Assembly: GCA_030151255.1 (NCBI GenBank)
Contig: JASLED010000008.1
Location: 1-64,000, forward strand
DNA length: 64,000 bases
Direction: 5' to 3'
Source: Flavobacterium sp.
Lineage (GTDB): Bacteria; Bacteroidota; Bacteroidia; Flavobacteriales; Flavobacteriaceae
The position numbers were made by a program, and so were the translations under genes. The notes beneath the pieces are model-generated. The model worked only from the letters and a program-made list of their open reading frames with translations, had not been told where the DNA came from and made no database searches. Shown here in pieces: positions 8,709 to 16,814 of the stretch (its first letter is position 1; the number at the start of each line of letters is the position of its first letter).

Positions 8709-9707
8709 TTATTTTTTCCATTTGTTTTCTGCAACTGGACCACCCCAAATTTGAGTAGCTAAATGCGGATTGTCAATGAATGGATTTCTATTTCCTTGTG
8801 CATAAGGATTTGATCTATCTGCTAAGTAATTATTTCTTTGAATTTCTATTGGAGATACAGGATCTTCAGCATTCCATTCTAAAAGCATTTGAATCATATT
8901 TGCATCAATCGTATTTTTTGTTCCAATAGCCACACCTGTAGGATAACATCTTTTGTTATATCTAATGTACATATACATCATCATACGAGCAACATCTCCT
9001 TTCCATTCATCACCAGGATACCATCCGCCAGATACTTTTCCAGATTTTCCACTTCCGTTAGCAAATTTAAGGTTTCCTCTTGCTCCGTTCCACTGAACGT
9101 CAGCAGGACGTAAATGATGTGCATCAGCACCAGGTCCTGAAGTACCAAGGTCTGGAGAACCTAGAGATTTTGCATAAGTATGCTCTCTGTTCCATTGTCC
9201 GTTACCTCCACCATTTTGATTTTTGCCTCTTGTATAAGCAGTTTGACCTGTTGAAACGCCATTATGACCGTATAATAAATAAACTTCATTACCAGCAGGA
9301 GTTAAATCTGTAACTTTTAAAGCATTCCAAATGTCATCATAAGATAAGTTTTTAGTATGTTTTTCTGTCGTTACTTTTTCTAAATCGGCTTTTAATGTCA
9401 TTCCTGATTTTGAAAAATCAACATTGCTGTAATAAGCGGTTAAATTAGCAGGAATTACATAGTTTCCGTTTTCATTTCCGCCGTTTTCATTTCCACCGTT
9501 TTCATTTCCACCGTTTTCATTTCCACCGTTTTCGTTTCCACCGTTTTCGTTTCCACCGTTTTCGTTTCCACCGTTGTTGTCGCCCGGAGGTGTTGTTGGA
9601 ACAACTGGTTTTGTGTTGTTTAAATCATCCAGTGTTAAAACGTTATCTCTTGTGCAGCTAATGCTAATTACAGCTAGAGACATTAAAAAGATAAATCTTT
9701 TTCTCAT
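8709..9707 (-). CDS. secreted endonuclease I lipoprotein with NGGNE repeat linker
   Basis: A 332-residue paralogue of the neighbouring nuclease. Signal peptide and lipobox are at the N-terminus (VISISCTRDN, Cys near 18). Residues about 44-82 form a low-complexity linker made of seven NGGNE units, and the endonuclease I domain runs from about 85 to the end. Catalytic-region motifs 'WNREHTYAKS', 'ADAHHLRPADVQWNGARGNLKF' and 'GNRNPFIDNP' are intact. The linker presumably holds the domain away from the membrane. Likely role: surface nucleic acid degradation for nutrient or biofilm-DNA turnover. Confidence 0.9.
   Translation of the reverse strand: MRKRFIFLMSLAVISISCTRDNVLTLDDLNNTKPVVPTTPPGDNNGGNENGGNENGGNENGGNENGGNENGGNENGGNENGNYVIPANLTAYYSNVDFSKSGMTLKADLEKVTTEKHTKNLSYDDIWNALKVTDLTPAGNEVYLLYGHNGVSTGQTAYTRGKNQNGGGNGQWNREHTYAKSLGSPDLGTSGPGADAHHLRPADVQWNGARGNLKFANGSGKSGKVSGGWYPGDEWKGDVARMMMYMYIRYNKRCYPTGVAIGTKNTIDANMIQMLLEWNAEDPVSPIEIQRNNYLADRSNPYAQGNRNPFIDNPHLATQIWGGPVAENKWKK
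8970..9014. repeat. 45-bp identical block shared by the two endonuclease genes (copy 2)
   Basis: Second copy of the identical segment at 7890-7934; see the evidence there for the duplication. Confidence 0.85.
9466..9570 (-). repeat. seven tandem 15-bp units encoding the NGGNE linker
   Basis: Seven uninterrupted copies of ccgttttcRtttccR in frame. The first four (9466-9525) have 'tcat' and the last three (9526-9570) 'tcgt', so the array is nearly homogeneous at DNA level. A change in copy number would keep the reading frame and only alter linker length by five residues. Confidence 0.95.
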
Positions 9708-9757
9708 TTGTTTTTGTTTAAGTGTTTGTTTTATAAAGTGCTAAAATGTAAGTGCGA

Positions 9758-10972
9758 TTATTTTATTCGTTCTAAAAGTGCCATATAGAAGCCGTCAAAA
9801 CCAGATTCATAAGCAAGAATTTTTTGATCTTTTATGAATTTGAAATTTTTTCCGTTTTCTGAAGCTAAGAACTTTTCAATTTGTTTTTCGTTTTCTGATG
9901 GAAGAATAGAACAAGTAGCATACACAACTTGGCCACCAACTTTTACAATTTTTGTGTAGTCTTGTAAAACTTGCTGTTGAACTTGTTTAATTTCTTCTAC
10001 AAACTCAGGCTGTAATTTCCATTTTGTATCAGGATTTCTTTTAATAACTCCCAAACCACTACAAGGTGCATCAATTAATACACGATCTGCTTTTTCATGT
10101 AATTTTTTAATTGTTTTTGTACCTTCAATAATACGGTATTCTATATTAAAAGCTCCATTTCTTTTTGCGCGTATTTTTAATTGCTTTTGTTTACTCTCAT
10201 AAATATCCATAGCAATAATTTGCCCTTTATTTTCCATTAAAGAAGCTAAATGCAACGTTTTTCCTCCAGCGCCCGCACAAGTATCAACTACTCTCATACC
10301 TGGTTTTACACCTAAGAATGGAGCTACTAATTGAGATGAAGCATCTTGAACTTCAAAAAGTCCTTCTTTAAAAGCATCTGTTAAAAAAACATTAGCTCTT
10401 TCTTTTAATATAAGTGCATCTGGGTAATCTTCAGAAATGATTGTTTCTATATCTAAATCCATTAAAATAGCGTGCAATTTTTTGCGTGTTGTTTTTAATG
10501 TATTTACGCGAAGAATAACTTGAGCTTGCTGATTTTGAGCTGCAAGTTCTTTTGACCAAACTTCTTCGCCAAGTTCAGATAAACACAATTCATCCATCCA
10601 ATCAGGAATAGATTCTTTGAATACTCTAATTTTGCTTAATTCGTCAAAACGTCCTTTTATTCTTCTAAGCGGTGCGTTTTCAAAATATTTCCAATCAGGT
10701 AATTTGTAACCTCTAAGCACTGCCCAAACAGTAAAAACGCGCCATGCATCATCTCTAGTAAAAGGTTCTTTTACTTCAGCAATTTCGGTGTATAATCTTT
10801 TCCAACGAACAATTTCGTATATTGTTTCAGCTACGAATTTGCGGTCGGCGCTTCCCCAACGTTTGTCTTTTTTAAGTGCTTTTGCAACAACTTTATCTGC
10901 ATATTCACCTTCATTGAATATTAATAAAATAGAATCAATAACGGTAAAGACTAAGTTTCTGTGTAATCTCAT
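9758..10972 (-). CDS. RsmB/NOP2-type rRNA (cytosine-C5) methyltransferase
   Basis: A 404-residue enzyme of the RsmB/Nol1/Nop2/Sun family, which methylates cytosine C5 in rRNA or tRNA using SAM. The N-terminal part (1-75) is NusB-like. The catalytic domain shows motif I 'VDTCAGAGGKTLHLA', motif IV 'DAPCSGLGVIKRNPDTKWKL' and motif VI 'YATCSILPSENEKQ', including the two cysteines required for catalysis. Length fits the Bacteroidota family. The exact position methylated cannot be read from sequence. It follows the ECF operon but is separated from it by a hairpin. Confidence 0.9.
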   Translation of the reverse strand: MRLHRNLVFTVIDSILLIFNEGEYADKVVAKALKKDKRWGSADRKFVAETIYEIVRWKRLYTEIAEVKEPFTRDDAWRVFTVWAVLRGYKLPDWKYFENAPLRRIKGRFDELSKIRVFKESIPDWMDELCLSELGEEVWSKELAAQNQQAQVILRVNTLKTTRKKLHAILMDLDIETIISEDYPDALILKERANVFLTDAFKEGLFEVQDASSQLVAPFLGVKPGMRVVDTCAGAGGKTLHLASLMENKGQIIAMDIYESKQKQLKIRAKRNGAFNIEYRIIEGTKTIKKLHEKADRVLIDAPCSGLGVIKRNPDTKWKLQPEFVEEIKQVQQQVLQDYTKIVKVGGQVVYATCSILPSENEKQIEKFLASENGKNFKFIKDQKILAYESGFDGFYMALLERIK

Positions 10973-10988
10973 TATATATCTAAATAAA

Positions 10989-11020
10989 ATAGCCTACAAA
11001 TATACGTCTTTGTAGGCTAT
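10989..11020 (-). terminator. terminator of the ECF sigma operon
   Basis: Twelve-bp perfect stem (atagcctacaaa / tttgtaggctat), 8-nt loop, followed on the minus strand by a T-rich run, 37 bp past the stop of the sensor gene. Confidence 0.6.
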
Positions 11021-11056
11021 GCTTTATGTATTTATATTATTTTTACGTTAAATACT

Positions 11057-11491
11057 TTATTTGTTTGACTTGTATTGTTTCAAAAGCTTTTTGTTAAAGT
11101 CTTCTTCTGCTTTTTTTAGCAATAAAATTTTCTTGTTGCTAAGTATTTTTTTGCAATCAATAATAAAATTTTTTCTTAGTGTAAAATAATCTTCTTCAAA
11201 ATCAATTAAGCTTTGAATTTTTTCTGTAGCTTCTTTTTCTGAGATAGTTTCGATTTCAGAACTTTCGGTTGTTTTTAAATATTTTATAATAGAAGAACCT
11301 CTTAAAATTGCTAATTGTTTATCGTAAGTATTAAATAATGGCCAGAATTTTTCTGCTTCATCTGAAGTTAGATTTAAAACAGATGATATGTGGGCAATTT
11401 TTAATGATCTGATTTGATCGGATGATTTTGGTTGTGCATTTGCCATTGACACACAAAATACAATAATTAAGATTAAAGTTAACTTTTTCAT
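11057..11491 (-). CDS. periplasmic Spy/CpxP-like protein, probable sensor of the ECF module
   Basis: A 144-residue exported protein with a clear signal peptide (MKKLTLILIIVFCVSMANAQ, cleavage after ANA). The mature part is alpha-helical: 'VLNLTSDEAEKFWPLFNTYD' and a Lys-rich C-terminus. The layout resembles small helical periplasmic Spy/CpxP-type proteins. Homologous genes after flavobacterial ECF sigma/anti-sigma pairs are annotated as sensors of ECF-type sigma factors. It lies 7 bp after the anti-sigma gene. Direct sensing is inferred from position only. Confidence 0.75.
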   Translation of the reverse strand: MKKLTLILIIVFCVSMANAQPKSSDQIRSLKIAHISSVLNLTSDEAEKFWPLFNTYDKQLAILRGSSIIKYLKTTESSEIETISEKEATEKIQSLIDFEEDYFTLRKNFIIDCKKILSNKKILLLKKAEEDFNKKLLKQYKSNK

Positions 11492-11498
11492 TGCGTAA

Positions 11499-11918
11499 TT
11501 AGTAATTTAAATAATATTCAACATCAATGTTAGTAAGAATGTAATCGTTTACTTCTTTTTGATTTAGTTTGATATTTTGCTCTAATTCTGAAAAATCAGA
11601 TTCATCAAAAGAATTTATTACTTCGGAAGATAATGTATTGTACCACGGATTGTATTCAAAATAGTTTTCAATCGTATCGTTGCTAATATTTTGTTGTGTA
11701 TTGTACTTAACCAAATAACCAACCCCAAGTAATAAAATAAAAATAGCAGCTATAGAACGCAGGTTTTTGTAAGGTTTAAACTGTATTAGTTTTGGTGCTT
11801 TTGGCTTTATTTTTTCTGTGTCGTTTAAGCGCTCAAATATCTTTTGATCAATTTGATCAAAATAATTGTCAGGAACTTTAAATCCAGTTTTGGGCAACGC
11901 GTTAGAATTTTTATCCAT
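11499..11918 (-). CDS. putative membrane anti-sigma factor
   Basis: A 139-residue protein. The cytoplasmic N-terminal part (1-55) starts 'MDKNSNALPKTGFKVPDNYFDQ', one membrane helix covers about 56-72 (SIAAIFILLLGVGYLV), and a short acidic periplasmic tail follows. It sits 45 bp downstream of an ECF sigma gene and just before the putative sensor. The topology and 'GFKVPDNYFDQIDQKIFERL' start are common in flavobacterial anti-sigma proteins that lack a zinc-binding ZAS motif. Inferred to hold the sigma factor at the membrane. Confidence 0.7.
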   Translation of the reverse strand: MDKNSNALPKTGFKVPDNYFDQIDQKIFERLNDTEKIKPKAPKLIQFKPYKNLRSIAAIFILLLGVGYLVKYNTQQNISNDTIENYFEYNPWYNTLSSEVINSFDESDFSELEQNIKLNQKEVNDYILTNIDVEYYLNY

Positions 11919-11963
11919 TTTTTCTTTTTCTTGCTTATTTAGACTGTATTTTGAACAAAAGGT

Positions 11964-12512
11964 TTAATGCTCGTCTAAAAAAAGTTTAATTTTAGTTGTA
12001 GCGTGATGATAAGATGCTTTTAAAGCACCTACGGAAGTATTTAGAATTTCGGACATTGCCTGATAGTCCAGCTCTTGAAAATACTTTAGTTTAAAAACTA
12101 ATTGCTGTTTTTCGGGCAAACTGGCAATGGCTTTGTGAAGTAGAATTGACGCCTCTTCGCCATCAAAATAACTATCTTCGCTTAAGTTATTGAGTAATTG
12201 CTGTTGGTATTCTTCTATATCTATTTTGATTAATTTACTTTTGTTTTTTAAAAAATCTAGCGCCTGATTGGTGGCAATTCTGTACAACCAAGACGAAAGT
12301 TTACTGTTTCCTTTAAACGAATCAATGTTTTTAAATGCCTTAATAAAAGTTTCTTGTAATACATCGTCAGTATCATCATGATTATAAATAATGGCTCTTA
12401 TATGAAAATATAGTTGTTTTTTGTTGGCATCAACAAGTTTTTTAAATGCTAGATTTTTAGTTTCTAAGCATTTTAATTCGTTTAAAAAATCTTCTTCTGA
12501 TTGCTGAAACAA
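11964..12512 (-). CDS. ECF-type RNA polymerase sigma factor
   Basis: A 182-residue sigma-70 family protein. Region 2 covers about 22-90 ('NHDDTDDVLQETFIKAFKNIDSFKGNSKLSSWLYRIATNQALDFLK') and region 4 about 125-180 ('ASLPEKQQLVFKLKYFQELDYQAMSEILNTSVGALKASYHHATTKIK'). No region 1 or 3 is present. It probably directs a small envelope-stress regulon and is controlled by the two downstream genes. The target promoter motif is not identifiable from this window. Confidence 0.93.
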   Translation of the reverse strand: MFQQSEEDFLNELKCLETKNLAFKKLVDANKKQLYFHIRAIIYNHDDTDDVLQETFIKAFKNIDSFKGNSKLSSWLYRIATNQALDFLKNKSKLIKIDIEEYQQQLLNNLSEDSYFDGEEASILLHKAIASLPEKQQLVFKLKYFQELDYQAMSEILNTSVGALKASYHHATTKIKLFLDEH

Positions 12513-12864
12513 AATTGAAAATATAGGTTTTGTAACTGTTAGTATAAAAGTAAATGTACTAAAATAGATGTGGAAAAAATTGTCTTTAAGTTTTTTTTAG
12601 TATCTATAAGTTTACTGAGAACGACAGTTTAAGATAATAATTGCTAAAGGTTTTTATTTTTAGCATTGTTTTTTTTACAGAAGGCAACTGATTTTGATAA
12701 TTATTAATAAAGGAAAGCTAATAATTTTTGTATGTTTTGTTTTGAGTGCTAATTGCGCAAACGATTTTTTTATATAAATGTTAATTCTTGTCTGGCAATT
12801 ATTAATTTAATAACGGTTTATTAAATTTGTAGTTACGTTATTCTAATGTTTAGTTATTAATTAA
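12513..12864. other. 352-bp intergenic region between divergent sigma and cupin genes
   Basis: AT-rich, no coding potential. It must hold both promoters. A 7-bp hairpin (tgctaaa / tttagca, 12642-12665) followed by a T-run is present without an upstream gene on its strand. A TAAATTTG box lies at 12822-12829. Confidence 0.5.
12822..12829 (+). promoter_or_regulatory. putative -7 box (TAAATTTG) for the cupin-like gene
   Basis: Exact match to the Bacteroidota -7 consensus TAnnTTTG, 36 bp before the ATG at 12865. No TTG at the standard distance upstream, so support is partial. Confidence 0.3.
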
Positions 12865-13737
12865 ATGGATATGGAAACATTGAAACTTCAAGAAATAGAA
12901 AGAAGGAAAACGATTACAAAAGAAGAATTTATAGAAAACTATTTTAAGAAGCAGAAACCAGTTGTAATTGAAAGATTAACCGAAGATTGGCCTGCATATG
13001 AAAAATGGCATTTGTCTTACATAAAGGAGTTAGCAGCAGATAAGGAAGTGCCTTTATATGACGACAGACCTGTAACTCATGAGGATGGTTTTAATGAAGC
13101 GCATGCTAAAATGAAAATGGCAGAATACATCGATTTATTAGAATCTAAACCTACAAATTACCGTATATTTTTATATAATATAATGAAGGAAGTGCCATCT
13201 TTGCAAAAAGATTTTAAATGGCCAAATCTAGGATTAAGATTAGTGAAGTCTTTACCGATGCTATTCTTTGGAGGAACTAATTCTAAAGTGTTTATGCATT
13301 TTGATATTGATTATTCTAATATTTTACACTTTCATTTTCATGGCGAAAAGCAATGTGTTTTGTTTGATCCGAGTCAAACAAAATATATGTACAAAGTACC
13401 ACATGCGCTAATTTCTAGAGAAGATATTGATTTTGACAACCCAGATTTTGAAAAATGGCCAGCTTTAAAACATCTGGAAGGATATATATGCAACCTAAAA
13501 CATGGAGAAATGCTATATATGCCAGAAGGGTATTGGCATTATATGAAATATCTTACACCAAGTTTTTCAATGAGTTTACGAGCATTTCCATCAAAAATTA
13601 CCAATTTGGCAAAAGCAGCTTATAATGTTACAGTTATGAGAGGATATGATACTATGATGCGAAAAATGAAAGGACAAGAATGGATTGATCATAAAAATGA
13701 AATGGCTATTTTAAATACACATAAACATTTAAAATAA
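12865..13737 (+). CDS. cupin-like (JmjC-type) domain protein
   Basis: A 290-residue protein of the cupin_8/JmjC-like Fe(II)/2-oxoglutarate oxygenase superfamily. The start 'KKQKPVVIERLTEDWPAYEKW' is the classic N-terminal motif. The HxD facial triad appears as 'VFMHFDIDYSNILHFHFHGEKQCVLFDP', with the distal His in 'MLYMPEGYWHYMKYL'. Family members hydroxylate proteins or small molecules. The substrate here is unknown. It stands alone, with its own promoter region and terminator. Confidence 0.85.
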   Translation: MDMETLKLQEIERRKTITKEEFIENYFKKQKPVVIERLTEDWPAYEKWHLSYIKELAADKEVPLYDDRPVTHEDGFNEAHAKMKMAEYIDLLESKPTNYRIFLYNIMKEVPSLQKDFKWPNLGLRLVKSLPMLFFGGTNSKVFMHFDIDYSNILHFHFHGEKQCVLFDPSQTKYMYKVPHALISREDIDFDNPDFEKWPALKHLEGYICNLKHGEMLYMPEGYWHYMKYLTPSFSMSLRAFPSKITNLAKAAYNVTVMRGYDTMMRKMKGQEWIDHKNEMAILNTHKHLK

Positions 13738-13757
13738 TCTAGATATTTATATTATAC

Positions 13758-13794
13758 AAAATCGATAAGCTTATAAGTTTATCGATTTTTTTTT
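13758..13794 (+). terminator. Rho-independent terminator
   Basis: Fifteen-bp stem (one G-T pair) with T-tract, 20 bp after the cupin-like stop. Confidence 0.8.
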
Positions 13795-13931
13795 GCAATA
13801 GTTTTAAGGAAATTAGATATAAGACAAACTGTTCAAATAATATGAAATAATAAATGTAATTAAAGTTTGTTTTTTACTTTTTTTTACAAATATTATTTAT
13901 AGATTTAATTAAAATTATAAAAAATAGCGAT

Positions 13932-14999
13932 ATGATGTCAAAAAAAGTAAAATTAATACCAGCTAGTGTTTTAGTACAGGTAGGTTTGTTATTAATTATT
14001 CTTTATGTATTTTATATTTTAGCAAGTAAACTTGTGTTTTTTCTGCCAGGAATTTTGGGAGCGCTGTGTTTGTTTGTCTTACTTTTAAATCCATATAAAT
14101 GGCTGACGAATAAAAAAAGATGGCATTCAATTTTAGCTATCGCTACTTTAATGCTTTCAAGTTTTGTATTGGTTTTATTGCCTTTCTTTATTCTAATGCA
14201 AACACTTACTAAAAAGGTTTTGATTTTATTGGATGATAAAGTAAAAATTCAGGAAGATGTAAGAAAACTTGTAAAACATTTTAAAGATAATTATAAAATA
14301 GACATTCTAAATGAAGAAAACATTGGAAAAGCCGCAGAAATTGGAACAAAAGCCCTTCAAGCTATTGTAAATACTTCTGTTAAGGGATTAATAGAAATAG
14401 GAGTTGCTTATCTAATTTTGTTCTTTATGCTAAAAGAATACAAACAATTAGAAAAATGGATTCTTACTTATTTACCATTGAGAAGAGATAATATTGAGGC
14501 TGTACGAGTAGATATGAATAAGATGGTAATTTCTAATACAGTGGGACTTCCTTTAACCGCTTTGCTTCAAGCAATGGTAGCTTATATTGGCTATCTTATT
14601 TTTGGTGTAGAAGATTCGTTTATGTTTTTTATTCTTACCATTTTTGCCGCAATGTTACCAATTGTTGGTTCTAGTTTAATTTATGTTCCGCTTATATTAA
14701 ATTTATTTATAAAAGGTGATGATTTTAATGCAATTGGATTAGGATTATATTGCATTATTGTTGTTGGATTATCTGATAATCTTTTTCGATTTTTATTACA
14801 GAAAAAAATGGCAAATATTCATCCCTTAATAACTATTTTTGGCGTTGTTGTTGGTATAAAAATTTTTGGTTTTATTGGAATTATTTTCGGACCAGTATTG
14901 TTTTCTGCCTTTATGTGGTTGGTAAAAATTTATTATCGAGAGTTTGTAGTTCCAACCCCAATTGATGCCGATATAGACAATGTAAAAACGGAAGAATAA
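13932..14999 (+). CDS. AI-2E family transporter (PerM-like)
   Basis: A 355-residue membrane protein with about seven to eight helices and the central soluble stretch typical of the AI-2E/PerM exporter family. Conserved pieces include 'GLPLTALLQAMVAYIGYLIFGV', 'LPIVGSSLIYVPLIL', 'GLSDNLFRFLLQKKMANIHPLITIFGVVVGIKIFGFIGIIFGPVL'. Despite the name, few members are proven to move AI-2; some are Na+/H+ antiporters. The second ATG (13935) could also be the start. Single-gene unit closed by a bidirectional hairpin. Confidence 0.9.
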   Translation: MMSKKVKLIPASVLVQVGLLLIILYVFYILASKLVFFLPGILGALCLFVLLLNPYKWLTNKKRWHSILAIATLMLSSFVLVLLPFFILMQTLTKKVLILLDDKVKIQEDVRKLVKHFKDNYKIDILNEENIGKAAEIGTKALQAIVNTSVKGLIEIGVAYLILFFMLKEYKQLEKWILTYLPLRRDNIEAVRVDMNKMVISNTVGLPLTALLQAMVAYIGYLIFGVEDSFMFFILTIFAAMLPIVGSSLIYVPLILNLFIKGDDFNAIGLGLYCIIVVGLSDNLFRFLLQKKMANIHPLITIFGVVVGIKIFGFIGIIFGPVLFSAFMWLVKIYYREFVVPTPIDADIDNVKTEE

Positions 15000-15030
15000 A
15001 CGGAGATTATTACTCTAAATATTTAAAATA

Positions 15031-15068
15031 AAAAAAGCAGTTTTAAGTAAAAATAAAACTGCTTTTTT
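15031..15068. terminator. bidirectional terminator
   Basis: Fifteen-bp perfect stem (15031-15045 with 15054-15068), A-tract and T-tract on either side, between the convergent AI-2E transporter and yigZ genes. Confidence 0.85.
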
Positions 15069-15070
15069 TA

Positions 15071-15697
15071 TTAATAATGTTCGTCATTTTCTTCAAAAAC
15101 TTTAACCTCATAAAAAGGAATAAAGGCTTCCAGAGCTTTTGCATATTCACTTTTGCGAATAGAAAGTTTAATTTCGCAGCTCATTTCCATTTGCTGGCTA
15201 ATGACATTGAGATTTTTTTCTTTTATTACTCGCATTACATTATTCATGTCTTTATATTCAAATCGAACTTTAAATTTTTTATCAATTGTTTTTTCAATAA
15301 TTTCAGCTTCTTCCATTGCCATTTGAGCCGTAGCTCGATAAGCGGTAATTAAACCACCAACACCCAGTTTTACTCCGCCAAAATAACGAACAACAATGAT
15401 AATAATATTTGTAACATCAAATGATTGTATTTGTCCATAAATTGGAGCTCCAGCTGTGTTACTAGGCTCGCCATCATCATTTGCACGATAGTAAACTTGT
15501 TCTGCGCCCAATTGAAAAGCATAACACCAATGACGCGCATTATAATGCTGTTTTTTTATGTTATCTAAGATATCTTTTACTTGTTCTTCTTTTTCAATAG
15601 GAAAGGCATATCCAAAAAATTTACTATTTTTTTCTTTGTATAAAACCTCTTCTGTTGGTTGGTTAATGGTTTTGTAAAAATCTTTTTCTTCCGTCAT
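15071..15697 (-). CDS. yigZ: YigZ/IMPACT family protein
   Basis: A 208-residue member of the UPF0029/IMPACT family. The N-terminal domain carries the family core 'KNSKFFGYAFPIEKEEQV', 'ARHWCYAFQLG' and 'DDGEPSNTAGAPIYGQI...VVRYFGGVKLGVGGLITAYRATA'. The C-terminal domain (about 140-208) is the ferredoxin-like DUF1949. Eukaryotic IMPACT regulates translation via Gcn1, while the bacterial role is poorly defined. It is translationally coupled to ribD: the ribD stop and this ATG share one base. Confidence 0.93.
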   Translation of the reverse strand: MTEEKDFYKTINQPTEEVLYKEKNSKFFGYAFPIEKEEQVKDILDNIKKQHYNARHWCYAFQLGAEQVYYRANDDGEPSNTAGAPIYGQIQSFDVTNIIIIVVRYFGGVKLGVGGLITAYRATAQMAMEEAEIIEKTIDKKFKVRFEYKDMNNVMRVIKEKNLNVISQQMEMSCEIKLSIRKSEYAKALEAFIPFYEVKVFEENDEHY

Positions 15698-16740
15698 TAC
15701 GTTGCCTTTATAATCTGTAATTGATTATCTAAAATATTTTTGGTTTCTATAGACGCAAATTTGTTTAGGATTGGCGCTTTTTTTCCTTCGTGCAATAAAT
15801 TGTTGCCAATTACTATTCGAGCTTCATCCCATAAATTAGCATCAATAAAATGTTGTAATGTTGCTGATCCGCCTTCAATAACAACAGACATTATTTTTTG
15901 TTGATATAATAATTCTACAATTTGTTGAGGTAAATTATCAGAAAAATCAGCCACAAGATAAGTTACATTTGGTGTAGATTGCAAAGAAGAATTTGCTGTA
16001 ATGCATATTGTTTTTGCTTCGCCTGATGTTATAGTAAAAGTTGTGTCAATGTTTCCTTGTTTATCAATGTAAATTCGCGTTGGATTTTTACCAAACCATT
16101 TTCTGGTTGTTAATGAGGGATTGTCATCTTTTACGGTTTGTGTTCCAACCAAAAAAGCCATTTCTTCGGCGCGCCATTGATGTACAATTTGCTGAGCAAT
16201 ATTATTGGAAATCCAAAACGGACGATTTGAGTTTTTTTGCAATGGAGCAATAAAATTATCAATTGTTTGTGCCCATTTTAAAATTATATAAGGACGTTTT
16301 TTTTCGTGAAAAATAAAGAAACGTTTGTTGCTTTCTCGACATTCTTTTTCTAATACTCCAACAATTACCTCTATTCCATTATCTTCTAATTTTTTTATTC
16401 CATTGCCACAAACTGCTGCAAACGGATCAATTGTTCCGATTACAACTTTCGGAATTTTGTGTTCTACAATTAGATCTGCACAAGGAGGTGTTTTGCCAAA
16501 ATGACTACATGGCTCTAAACTAACATATAATGTACTTTCTGATAATAATTTTTTGTTTTGAACAGCGGCAATTGCATTTACCTCTGCATGTGCACCACCG
16601 TATGCAGAAGTATATCCTTCTCCAATAATTTTATTATTATGTACAATTACAGCTCCCACAGATGGATTGGGTAAAGCAGCAAAAATTCCTTTGTTTGCTA
16701 ATGAAATGCAGCGTGAAATATAATATTCGTGTTTTTTCAA
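15697..16740 (-). CDS. ribD: bifunctional riboflavin biosynthesis deaminase/reductase RibD
   Basis: A 347-residue RibD. The deaminase domain (1-145) binds zinc through H51-A-E53, C78 and C87 ('GAHAEVNAIAAV', 'EPCSHFGKTPPC') and begins with the diagnostic 'PNPSVGAVIV'. The reductase domain (about 150-345) has 'RPYIILKWAQTIDNFIA' and 'IEGGSATLQHFI'. It catalyses the second and third steps of riboflavin synthesis from GTP. No other rib gene is nearby. It forms a two-gene operon with yigZ and is divergent from prmC. Confidence 0.95.
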   Translation of the reverse strand: MKKHEYYISRCISLANKGIFAALPNPSVGAVIVHNNKIIGEGYTSAYGGAHAEVNAIAAVQNKKLLSESTLYVSLEPCSHFGKTPPCADLIVEHKIPKVVIGTIDPFAAVCGNGIKKLEDNGIEVIVGVLEKECRESNKRFFIFHEKKRPYIILKWAQTIDNFIAPLQKNSNRPFWISNNIAQQIVHQWRAEEMAFLVGTQTVKDDNPSLTTRKWFGKNPTRIYIDKQGNIDTTFTITSGEAKTICITANSSLQSTPNVTYLVADFSDNLPQQIVELLYQQKIMSVVIEGGSATLQHFIDANLWDEARIVIGNNLLHEGKKAPILNKFASIETKNILDNQLQIIKAT

Positions 16741-16755
16741 AATTGATTAATGATG

Positions 16756-16763
16756 TATCTTTG
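16756..16763 (+). promoter_or_regulatory. putative -7 box (TATCTTTG) for prmC
   Basis: Matches TAnnTTTG in the 74-bp divergent ribD-prmC gap, 51 bp before the prmC ATG. No good -33 TTG at standard spacing. Confidence 0.3.
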
Positions 16764-16814
16764 AACAAATTTAATCCTTTTTAGCTAAAACAAAATTGTT
16801 TTGGACTCAAAACT

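Noticed and set aside
9466..9570. Possible CRISPR-like array because of seven evenly spaced repeats
   Set aside because: The 15-bp units are contiguous with no spacers and are in frame inside a nuclease gene, so they are a protein linker repeat.
10788..11015. Plus-strand 75-codon frame overlapping the RsmB-type gene
   Set aside because: It is an antisense shadow of a well-conserved gene and runs through a terminator hairpin.
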